DNA from: Fibrobacteria bacterium
Lineage (GTDB): Bacteria; Fibrobacterota; Fibrobacteria; UBA5070
Length of the DNA stretch: 64,000 nucleotides
Assembly (NCBI GenBank): GCA_020633825.1
Contig: JACKCV010000003.1
Location: 62,001-126,000, forward strand
Direction: 5' to 3'
In this document: positions 6,628-14,169 of the stretch, in pieces
Position numbering within the stretch: the first letter of the stretch is position 1
How the letters are laid out: the number at the start of each line of letters is the position of its first letter
Notes under the pieces: generated by a model
What the model saw: only the letters and a program-made list of their open reading frames with translations
Told to the model about the DNA's origin: nothing
Database searches by the model: none
Program-made: the position numbers and the translations under genes

Positions 6628-9600
6628 AGAGCGCACCGGCGAACACCGATCTCGATACCGACGACCTCTGGTACCGCGATGCCGTGATCTACGAGCTCCA
6701 CGTGCGGGCCTTCCAGGATTCCAACGGCGACGGGATCGGAGATTTCCAGGGCTTGCGTCGACGCCTCCCCTGGTTGAAGGACCTCGGAGTGACGTGCCTG
6801 TGGCTGCTCCCCTTCTACCCCTCGCCGCTGCGGGACGACGGATACGACATCGCCGACTACATGTCGATCCACCCCGACTACGGAACCATGCGGGATTTCC
6901 GCGCCTTCCTCTCCGATGCGCACAAGCTCGGCCTCCGCGTGATCACGGAGCTGGTGGTCAACCACACCTCCGACCAGCATCCCTGGTTCCAGAAAGCCCG
7001 CCAGGCACCGAAGGGATCCTCCGACCGGCAGTGGTACGTCTGGAACGACGACCCCAAGACGTATTCCGACGCCCGGATCATCTTCACGGACACGGAGACG
7101 TCGAACTGGACCTGGGATCCCGTGGCAGGCCAGTACTTCTGGCATCGATTCTTCTCGCACCAGCCCGATCTCAACTACGACCATCCGCCGGTCAAGAAGG
7201 CGGTCGAGAAGGTCCTGAAATTCTGGCTCGACGCCGGAGTGGACGGCGTGCGCCTGGACGCGGTCCCCTACCTGGTGGAACGGGACGGCACCAACTGCGA
7301 GAACCTTCCGGAGACCCACCAGATCCTGAAGGATCTGCGATCCATCGCCGACCGGTATTCGCCTCGACGCATCTTCCTCGCGGAGGCCAACCAGTGGCCG
7401 CAGGACGTCATCCAGTACTTCGGAGAGGGCGACGAGTGCCACATGGCCTACAACTTCCCCCTGATGCCCCGCCTGTTCATGGCCTTGGCGCAGGAGGACA
7501 CGCACCCCGTCTCCGAAATCCTTTCCCTGACCCCCGCCATTCCCGAAGGGTGCCAATGGGCCCTGTTCCTGCGCAACCACGACGAGCTCACCCTCGAAAT
7601 GGTCACCGACAAGGAGCGAGACTACATGTACCGGGCGTACGCCACCGACCCCCGGATGCGCATCAACGTCGGAATCCGTCGCAGACTCGCCCCCCTTGTG
7701 GGCAACAGCCGCCCCCGCATCGAGATGCTCAACGCCCTGCTGCTGTCCCTGCCGGGAACTCCGGTCCTGTACTACGGCGACGAGATCGGGATGGGGGACA
7801 ACATCTATCTCGGCGACCGCAACGGGGTGCGAACCCCCATGCATTGGTCCCCGGACCGCAACGCGGGCTTCTCCTCCGCCGACTTCGCCAAGCTGTACAG
7901 CCCATTGGTCGTGGATGGTCCCTACGGATACCAGGGACTGAACGTCGAGGCCCAGGAGCGGGATCTCTCCTCCCTGCTCCACTGGATGCGTCGAATCCTG
8001 TCCATCCGTTCCTCGTCCAAGTCCTTCGGCCGGGGAGGATTGCGGTTCGTCGACGCCTCCAATCGCCGCGTCCTGGCATTCCTGCGGGAGTACGAGGGGG
8101 AGACGATCCTCGTGGTGGCGAACTTCTCCAGGCACCCGCAACCCGCGGGACTGCAGCTGTCGGAATTCGCCGGCTGCGTCCCCGTGGAGCTCTTCGGCGG
8201 AGCGCCGTTCCCCGAAGTCGGGGTCGACGACTATCCCCTGGCGCTCGCCCCGCACGGGTTCTACTGGTTCCGACTGGAAACCCACCGCGAGAAGGTGGAA
8301 CGCATCCGGACGGGAAAACTCGTCGTCGCGCGCGATTCCCTCCCCCTGATCGAGGTCGACGCCCCCATCCACTCCTGGTGGCAGGATTCGCTCGCCCTCA
8401 TCCGGCTCCAGGAGACGGCCCTCGCGAACTGGCTCCCCAACCACCCCTGGTACGCCCCCCAAGGCGAATCCTTCGAGTCGTGCGCCATCCGGGAAACGGC
8501 CCCGGTCCGCGACGACCAGGTCTGCCTGCTCGTGCACGCGCGCCGTCGAGCCGGGGGGGAGGTCTCGAGCTTCGGCGTCTTCCTCTCCCTGATCGAAGGC
8601 GAGGAGGCCGAACTTGCCTTGCGCCAGAATCCCACCTCCATCCTGGCACGCCTGAGAGGCGGAGACGGTCGCGAGGTCCTGCTCGCCGATTCCCTCGCGG
8701 TCCCCTCCGGTCTGGACGGGATCGAGCTTTCCCTGCGGGAGAATCTCCAAGCCGGAAAATTCCACTGGGAAGCCGAGGACATCCTCTCGTGGGGATCCTC
8801 GGAACCGCGGACCGCCGACACGGATCGTCGACATCCCATCGTCCACTTCGGAGACCGCATCCTCAAGGTGTTCCATCGCCTGCAACCGGGGATCCATCCC
8901 GGCGAGGAGATCCTCCGGCACCTGGACAAGATGGCCTTCCCGCACGCCCCTTCCGTCCTGGGAGGAATCCGCCACGGGGACGATCGACGACTCCTGGCGC
9001 TGCTGCTCCAGAATCGCCCCAACCAGGGCATGACCAAGGAGCGGTTCGAGGAGGCGTGCCTCGCCCATCTGGAAACCCTCGTCGCCTCCGCGGGCACCGC
9101 ATCCGACGAGTCGAGCATGCTGGCGTCCCTGGACCACGCCGCGCTGCTGGGCAAGCGCGTGGCGGAACTCCACCTGTGCCTCTCGTCGGAGGATCCCGAA
9201 GGCGCCTTCGGCGTCCGCCCCTGGGATACCGTCTGGCAATCGCGCCTGGTCGCGGAGATCCACCGTCGCCTGGATCGACTCGAAACCCGACGAAGCCGGC
9301 GGCAGGGCGAGTCCCCCGTGGTCGCCTTGCGGGATCAGCTCGGGACCATGCTGGTGCGAACCGGCGCGCTCCCCATCTCCGGCTCGCGCATTCGTTGCCA
9401 CGGGGACCTCCATCTGGGACAGATCCTCTGGAACCAGAACGATTTCGTGTTCCTGGATTTCGAAGGCGACATCTCCACGCCCATCGAAAAGCGTCGTGTG
9501 CACCACAGTCCGCTCCGCGATTTGGCGGCGATCCGGGTTTCGCTCGCCATGGTCGCGACCCGTTCCTACGCCCAACTGCCCCCTTCCAGTCTCGACGAAC

Positions 9601-9833
9601 TCCTGCTGTCGGCCGCCCACGCCTGGTCGGACGCGGTCTGGCGGACCCTCGTCGCCGGGTACCAGACGGCGATTTCCCTTTCCCTTCTCCCCTCGGAGGC
9701 CACCCTGCCGCACCTGCTGCGGTTGCACGTCCTCGACCGGCTCCTGGCCCAAGGTGCGGCGGGACGGATCGACGACCCCCTCCTGGCCTCGCTGATTCGA
9801 CGCTTGGTCCTCGATCTCCCCCAAGGAGACTGA
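6624..9833 (+). CDS. treS: Trehalose synthase-maltokinase fusion (TreS-Pep2)
   Basis: A 1069-residue cytoplasmic two-enzyme fusion. Residues 1-550 are a GH13 trehalose synthase that interconverts maltose and trehalose; the catalytic residues appear as D212 ('DGVRLDAV'), E254 ('FLAEANQW') and D320 ('FLRNHDEL'). The rest resembles maltokinase (Pep2), which phosphorylates maltose to maltose-1-phosphate, the donor for GlgE glucan synthesis. Its kinase-like fold shows 'CHGDLHLGQILW' (H926, D928) and 'FLDFEGD'. Such fusions are known in several phyla. The ATG overlaps the antiporter stop. No GlgE is in this window. A T-rich tract (9843-9851) after the gene could act as a weak terminator, but I see no strong hairpin before it. 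Confidence 0.95.
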   Translation: MKSAPANTDLDTDDLWYRDAVIYELHVRAFQDSNGDGIGDFQGLRRRLPWLKDLGVTCLWLLPFYPSPLRDDGYDIADYMSIHPDYGTMRDFRAFLSDAHKLGLRVITELVVNHTSDQHPWFQKARQAPKGSSDRQWYVWNDDPKTYSDARIIFTDTETSNWTWDPVAGQYFWHRFFSHQPDLNYDHPPVKKAVEKVLKFWLDAGVDGVRLDAVPYLVERDGTNCENLPETHQILKDLRSIADRYSPRRIFLAEANQWPQDVIQYFGEGDECHMAYNFPLMPRLFMALAQEDTHPVSEILSLTPAIPEGCQWALFLRNHDELTLEMVTDKERDYMYRAYATDPRMRINVGIRRRLAPLVGNSRPRIEMLNALLLSLPGTPVLYYGDEIGMGDNIYLGDRNGVRTPMHWSPDRNAGFSSADFAKLYSPLVVDGPYGYQGLNVEAQERDLSSLLHWMRRILSIRSSSKSFGRGGLRFVDASNRRVLAFLREYEGETILVVANFSRHPQPAGLQLSEFAGCVPVELFGGAPFPEVGVDDYPLALAPHGFYWFRLETHREKVERIRTGKLVVARDSLPLIEVDAPIHSWWQDSLALIRLQETALANWLPNHPWYAPQGESFESCAIRETAPVRDDQVCLLVHARRRAGGEVSSFGVFLSLIEGEEAELALRQNPTSILARLRGGDGREVLLADSLAVPSGLDGIELSLRENLQAGKFHWEAEDILSWGSSEPRTADTDRRHPIVHFGDRILKVFHRLQPGIHPGEEILRHLDKMAFPHAPSVLGGIRHGDDRRLLALLLQNRPNQGMTKERFEEACLAHLETLVASAGTASDESSMLASLDHAALLGKRVAELHLCLSSEDPEGAFGVRPWDTVWQSRLVAEIHRRLDRLETRRSRRQGESPVVALRDQLGTMLVRTGALPISGSRIRCHGDLHLGQILWNQNDFVFLDFEGDISTPIEKRRVHHSPLRDLAAIRVSLAMVATRSYAQLPPSSLDELLLSAAHAWSDAVWRTLVAGYQTAISLSLLPSEATLPHLLRLHVLDRLLAQGAAGRIDDPLLASLIRRLVLDLPQGD

Positions 9834-9868
9834 CCCCTCCGCCTTTTTTTTCTTCCTTTGCGCATCTG

Positions 9869-11644
9869 ATGATCCGTCACCGCATACGACGGCTGGTTCG
9901 ATGGACCATGGTCCATCGCCCAAGCCAGTTCCTTGCGGAGCTGAAGACCCTTTGGAAGATCCAGCTCCTTCTTCGCCTCCTTCCAGGTGAATCCAGTCGC
10001 GCCTTCGTCGCCACACTCACTCTCGGAGCGGTGTCCGGGCTCGTGGCGGTCTTGTTCCACGGCACCCTCGAGTGGACGAGTTCGAGCCTTTCCCACTGGG
10101 TCGGATCCCGCCCCCAACCCTTCCGTTCCCTCCTGCTGATCGGGATTCCCGGTCTCGCCGGATGGATCGCCGGGGTGTTGCTGTACCGATCCGGGCTCCC
10201 CGCCGCGGGCTCCGGCATTCCCCAGGTGAAGGCGGAGCAATCCGGGAAGTATCCGGTTTTCGGGTTGCGCACGGGTTTGATGAAGTTCCTTCTCTGCGTG
10301 TTGCAGATCGGGGGCGGAGCCTCCCTGGGACGGGAAGGCCCCACCGTCCAGATCTGCGCCGCCACCGTCCCCCGAATCCTGGCGATCTTCGCCCTGCCGC
10401 GCACCATGATCCGCCGCTTCCTCCCCGTGGCCTCGGCGGCGGGGATCGCAGCGGCCTTCAACACTCCGATCGCGGCGGTCACCTTCGCCATGGAAGAGCT
10501 CCTCGGTTCCTCGGCCCCGACCGCCATGACGGGATTGGTGGTGGCCGCGGCCATCGCCTCCATCGAGGAGCGCCTGTTGTTGGGGAGCCATCCCCAGTTC
10601 GACGTGCCTTCCTGGGCTTTCGAGAGCCTGACAACCCTCCCCGCCTTCCTCCTTTTGGGGATCCTCTGCGGCATTCTGGGATTGTGGTTCCACCGGTGGA
10701 TGGTGGGACTTCGCGGTTGGTTCAAGGGTTTGCACCAGTTCGCCACCCCGACGCGTCTGGCCATCGGGGGATTGGCCACCGGGGTGTTCACCCTCATCGC
10801 CTGGGAGTTGCTGGCCAAGCAGGGAATCGCCGGCCCCGGGTACGCTCTTCTGAGGGACAGCCTGCGCGACGAATCCGACCCCCTCAGCCAATTCGGGATG
10901 GTGATCCTCAAATCGGCCGCCACCCTCGCCAGCTATTGCTCCGGAGGAGTCGGGGGAATCTTCACACCCGTACTTTCCATCGGGAGTGCCATCGGATCCC
11001 TGGTGGGTTACCTGCAATCGGCCATGCCCTGGGCCGACTCAACCCCCACCGGCGCATTCGCCCTGGTGGGAATGGGGGCATTCTTCGCCGCGGTGATCCG
11101 AGCCCCGATCACCTCCGTCCTGATCCTCTTCGAACTGACCGGCAACTACGGGCTGATCCTTCCCTTGATGCTGGCCAACATGACCAGCTACCTGATCGCC
11201 CGCCGCAAGAACCCCATCCCCATCTACGATGCGTTCCTCCTGCAGGACGGGATCCACTGCCACGAAGTCCACGCCGACCAACCCACCGTCGGAGATCTGT
11301 TCGAACCCGCCTACCGGGTGGTCCGCTCCGACCTCACCCTGAGCGAATTCCGCGACGCGCCGCAACCCTTGCCCTGCATTGTGGTGGACGAAGACGGCTT
11401 GTGCATAGGTCTGGTCGACCGGATCGCCGACGGTGTTCCCGGGACGGCACGCATGGACACCATGTTGCGCACCCGGGCGAGCCTGCGCATGGACGACCCG
11501 GCCTTCCCCGCCCTGTCCCTCATGAGCCAGGAAGGGCAGGATTGGCTTCCGGTGATCGATCGCCGAAGACGGGCGATCGGCATGTTCGGGGCTCGAGATG
11601 CCTTGTCCCGACTCGCTGCGAGCTCCAACGAAGCCTCGCTCTGA
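9869..11644 (+). CDS. clcA: ClC-family chloride channel/exchanger with C-terminal CBS-like region
   Basis: A 591-residue membrane protein. ClC signature segments are present in order: 'GSGIPQVK' (residues 114-121), 'GREGPT' (154-159, with gating Glu156), 'GIAAAFNTPIAAVTFAMEE' (192-210) and 'GGVGGIFTPVLSIG'. The Glu pair at 209-210 aligns with the proton-path glutamate of bacterial exchangers, so 2Cl-/H+ exchange is more likely than a simple channel. About 150 residues after the last membrane segment resemble a CBS pair. No Shine-Dalgarno site precedes the ATG, but TTCCTTTG sits 8 bases upstream, suggesting a promoter and a nearly leaderless mRNA. Probably involved in acid or osmotic balance, like its neighbours. 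Confidence 0.92.
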   Translation: MIRHRIRRLVRWTMVHRPSQFLAELKTLWKIQLLLRLLPGESSRAFVATLTLGAVSGLVAVLFHGTLEWTSSSLSHWVGSRPQPFRSLLLIGIPGLAGWIAGVLLYRSGLPAAGSGIPQVKAEQSGKYPVFGLRTGLMKFLLCVLQIGGGASLGREGPTVQICAATVPRILAIFALPRTMIRRFLPVASAAGIAAAFNTPIAAVTFAMEELLGSSAPTAMTGLVVAAAIASIEERLLLGSHPQFDVPSWAFESLTTLPAFLLLGILCGILGLWFHRWMVGLRGWFKGLHQFATPTRLAIGGLATGVFTLIAWELLAKQGIAGPGYALLRDSLRDESDPLSQFGMVILKSAATLASYCSGGVGGIFTPVLSIGSAIGSLVGYLQSAMPWADSTPTGAFALVGMGAFFAAVIRAPITSVLILFELTGNYGLILPLMLANMTSYLIARRKNPIPIYDAFLLQDGIHCHEVHADQPTVGDLFEPAYRVVRSDLTLSEFRDAPQPLPCIVVDEDGLCIGLVDRIADGVPGTARMDTMLRTRASLRMDDPAFPALSLMSQEGQDWLPVIDRRRRAIGMFGARDALSRLAASSNEASL

Positions 11645-11739
11645 TCCCGCGGGTCGAGCTTCCAGGCTTGCCGCGCTCCCGCGCGGACTGTATTTGATTC
11701 TTGATCCGGACACTTGATCCCTTGCCAGCAGGAGTCGCA

Positions 11740-12993
11740 TTGAATCCGACCACTCTACAGATCGCCGCCCTGGCCCTTTTCATCCTGGCTTTGATCCACG
11801 TCTTCGCGGCCTCCAGGATCGAAAGACTCGCCACCCGCTTTCCCGCCCATGCCGGCAGCCTCCACCTCCTCGGGGAGATCGAGGTCGTCTTCGGCTTCTG
11901 GGCGGCCGTGCTTCTTGGAGTGCACAGCCTCCTCGAAGGCGGGGAACGGGCGGTCGCCCACCTGGAGGGGTTGAATTTCCACGAGCCTCTCTTCGTCTTC
12001 GTCATCATGGTGGTCGCCGGCTGCCGCCCCGTGCTCTATGCGGCATCCCGTCTGGTCGAAGGCCTGTCCTCCCTCCTCCCGCTGCCCAAGGGGACCGCTT
12101 TCGCCTTTGTCACCCTGGGGATCGCCCCGCTTCTGGGTTCGTTCATCACCGAGCCCGCGGCCATGACCGTGGCGGCCCTTCTGCTGCGCGATCGCATCCT
12201 GGTCGGGGAGACGTCCACCCGTCTGCGCTATTCCGCCTTGGCCGTCCTGTTCGTGAACATCTCCATCGGTGGGGTCCTCACCAGCTACGCCGCCCCGCCG
12301 GTCCTGATGGTGGCCGGCACGTGGGGATGGGACAGTTCCTTCATGATGACCCACTTCGGGTTCCGCGCCCTTCCCGCCGTGCTGATCAACGCGATCGCCT
12401 TCACCGTCCTCTTCCGCAAGGAGCTCGCCGCCCTTCCCGGTGCGGTCGCCTCCAAGGAGAAGAATCCGCCTTTGAGTCTGATCGTCCTCCACCTGGCTTT
12501 GGTGGGGGCCGTCGTGGTGGCCTCCCACCACACCGTGTTGTTCATCGGGATCTTCCTGTTCTTCCTGGGGCTCGTGCAGGCCTACAAGCGACACCATTCC
12601 CAGCTCCTCCTGCGGGAGGCCCTCCTGGTGGGATTCTTCCTGGCCGGTCTCGTGGTCCTGGGCTCCCCGCAAGGGTGGTGGCTCTCGCCACTGGTCTCCC
12701 AGTTGGGCGACAAGATCCTCTTCATCGGTTCCGCCGGTCTCACGGCCGTGGTCGACAACGCCGCCCTCACCTATCTCGGTTCGCTGCTGCCCGATACGAC
12801 GGAATCCTTCCGATACCATCTCGTCGCCGGCGCGGTGGCCGGGGGTGGCTTGACGGTCATCGCCAACGCTCCCAACCCCGCCGGCGCAAGCATCCTGCGC
12901 GGCCACCTTCCCGGAGGCGTCGTCTCTCCCGGGCGCCTGCTCCTGTTCGCGCTTCCCCCCACCATCGTAGCCCTGATCGCCTTCGGGATCTGA
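11740..12993 (+). CDS. Putative Na+/H+ antiporter
   Basis: A 417-residue polytopic membrane protein with about 10-12 hydrophobic segments. Recognisable stretches are 'LLGSFITEPAAMTVAALLL', 'VNISIGGVLTSYAAPPVLMV', 'AVVDNAALTYLGSLLP' and 'VIANAPNPAG', which match the putative Na+/H+ antiporter family related to the arsenite/citrate permease fold, where two re-entrant loops carry 'TEPA' and 'NAPNPAG'. I chose the TTG at 11740 because AGGAG lies 5 bases upstream; an earlier in-frame TTG at 11701 has no ribosome site. It follows the ClC gene by 95 bases in the same direction. The transported ion is inferred from the family, not shown. Confidence 0.75.
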   Translation: MNPTTLQIAALALFILALIHVFAASRIERLATRFPAHAGSLHLLGEIEVVFGFWAAVLLGVHSLLEGGERAVAHLEGLNFHEPLFVFVIMVVAGCRPVLYAASRLVEGLSSLLPLPKGTAFAFVTLGIAPLLGSFITEPAAMTVAALLLRDRILVGETSTRLRYSALAVLFVNISIGGVLTSYAAPPVLMVAGTWGWDSSFMMTHFGFRALPAVLINAIAFTVLFRKELAALPGAVASKEKNPPLSLIVLHLALVGAVVVASHHTVLFIGIFLFFLGLVQAYKRHHSQLLLREALLVGFFLAGLVVLGSPQGWWLSPLVSQLGDKILFIGSAGLTAVVDNAALTYLGSLLPDTTESFRYHLVAGAVAGGGLTVIANAPNPAGASILRGHLPGGVVSPGRLLLFALPPTIVALIAFGI

Positions 12994-13137
12994 CCCTTCC
13001 ACACCTCCGGCAAGGTGGATTCCAGCCCAACCGGTGGAGGTCTTGGACGTCCACCGGCCCGGGGGTGTATCCTTCCCAACGATCCGCACCCTCTTCCCTT
13101 TGTTGCCTCAGGGAATTCCTCAACCGGGAACACCTCC

Positions 13138-14055
13138 ATGCCGGCCCTGTCTCCGAAGATTCCCCGCTCCCTGGGCCTGCTCCTCCTGGCCTCCTCCCTC
13201 CTGCGGGCCGAAGGTCCGGTCGCGGGAGGAAGCGTTTCGACGTCACTGAACTGGTCGTCCTCCGCCACTCCCGGATGGTCGCCCTCCTCGCAGGCCAGTT
13301 TCTGGCTGGAGGACGTCCACGGCCCCCTGGAGAATCTGCGGGCCTCCCTGCTCCTCCTTGGGAGGGATCTTCCTCCCGATTCGGTCTGGAGCATCGAACC
13401 CGGAATCGGGATCACCCTGGGGCACGATGACATGTCCCTCGATCTGGATGCCTGGGGGTGGTACCCCTCCGCGGACACGATGGCCGATGCGGGTGCGGAA
13501 ATCACCCTCGAATACGATCCCGATCCCGACCAATTGTTGTCTCCGAGCTCGGTGGGACTCTTCGGTTCGACATCCCTGGAATCGGGATCCGAGCTGGGTG
13601 TTTTCGGAAACTGGCTGCTCTCCGGCCCGATGCTCCGATGGGACGGGAGTCTCCAGGCCTCCCGTCGATTCGACGTCGACCTCGTCCCGGTCGCGGACCA
13701 ACTCCCGAAGAAACTGACCTCCTCGAGCAGCACCGGGGACGCCTGGACCCTGAAATCCAGCGCCAAAGCCTACATCGCCTCCCAGCCCCTCAAATTGGGC
13801 TGCGGAGTGGATCTGGCCTTCCACGTGGTGGAATGGAGTGGCACCACGAAGAGCTCCCTCAAGAAGGAAGGTCGTCCGATCGAAACGAGTCTCAGCATCG
13901 CCGAGCTCAATCCGTCCCTGTCGGCGGGCTGGTACGGGCGGAGGTTCCGCACCACGGTGTTGCTGGGGCAACTGATGAGCAAGACCTTCGGGACCTCCAG
14001 TTCCATCGAGGATGGGTCCTTCTGGAGTCGGATCGGCATCTCGTACGGATTCTGA
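13138..14055 (+). CDS. Secreted, probable outer-membrane beta-barrel protein of unknown function
   Basis: A 305-residue protein with a likely signal peptide (hydrophobic 'SLGLLLLASSLLRAEG', cleavage near residue 24). The rest alternates short polar/aromatic strands and ends in 'WSRIGISYGF', a terminal aromatic as seen in many outer-membrane barrels. No conserved enzymatic motif is visible. There is no strong Shine-Dalgarno site. TATCCTTC at 13068-13075 may be a -10 element of the kind used elsewhere in this window, giving a leader of about 60 bases. The gene stands alone between the antiporter and the convergent sulfur fusion gene. I do not recognise the family. Confidence 0.6.
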   Translation: MPALSPKIPRSLGLLLLASSLLRAEGPVAGGSVSTSLNWSSSATPGWSPSSQASFWLEDVHGPLENLRASLLLLGRDLPPDSVWSIEPGIGITLGHDDMSLDLDAWGWYPSADTMADAGAEITLEYDPDPDQLLSPSSVGLFGSTSLESGSELGVFGNWLLSGPMLRWDGSLQASRRFDVDLVPVADQLPKKLTSSSSTGDAWTLKSSAKAYIASQPLKLGCGVDLAFHVVEWSGTTKSSLKKEGRPIETSLSIAELNPSLSAGWYGRRFRTTVLLGQLMSKTFGTSSSIEDGSFWSRIGISYGF

Positions 14056-14169
14056 CCTCGCCCTCCCTTCCCCGCGGCTGCCGAGCCCACCGGATCCGGA
14101 GCATCGGGCTCCTCGCCCGGCGGTGGCGGAGTCTCCGGCGAGGAGGCCTCCGACCACTCCCCGATCGAT

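Noticed and set aside
6294..10016. A 1240-codon open frame on the minus strand opposite the antiporter and trehalose synthase genes
   Set aside because: It is an antisense shadow produced by high GC and third-position bias; the plus strand carries full, motif-bearing enzymes across the same stretch.
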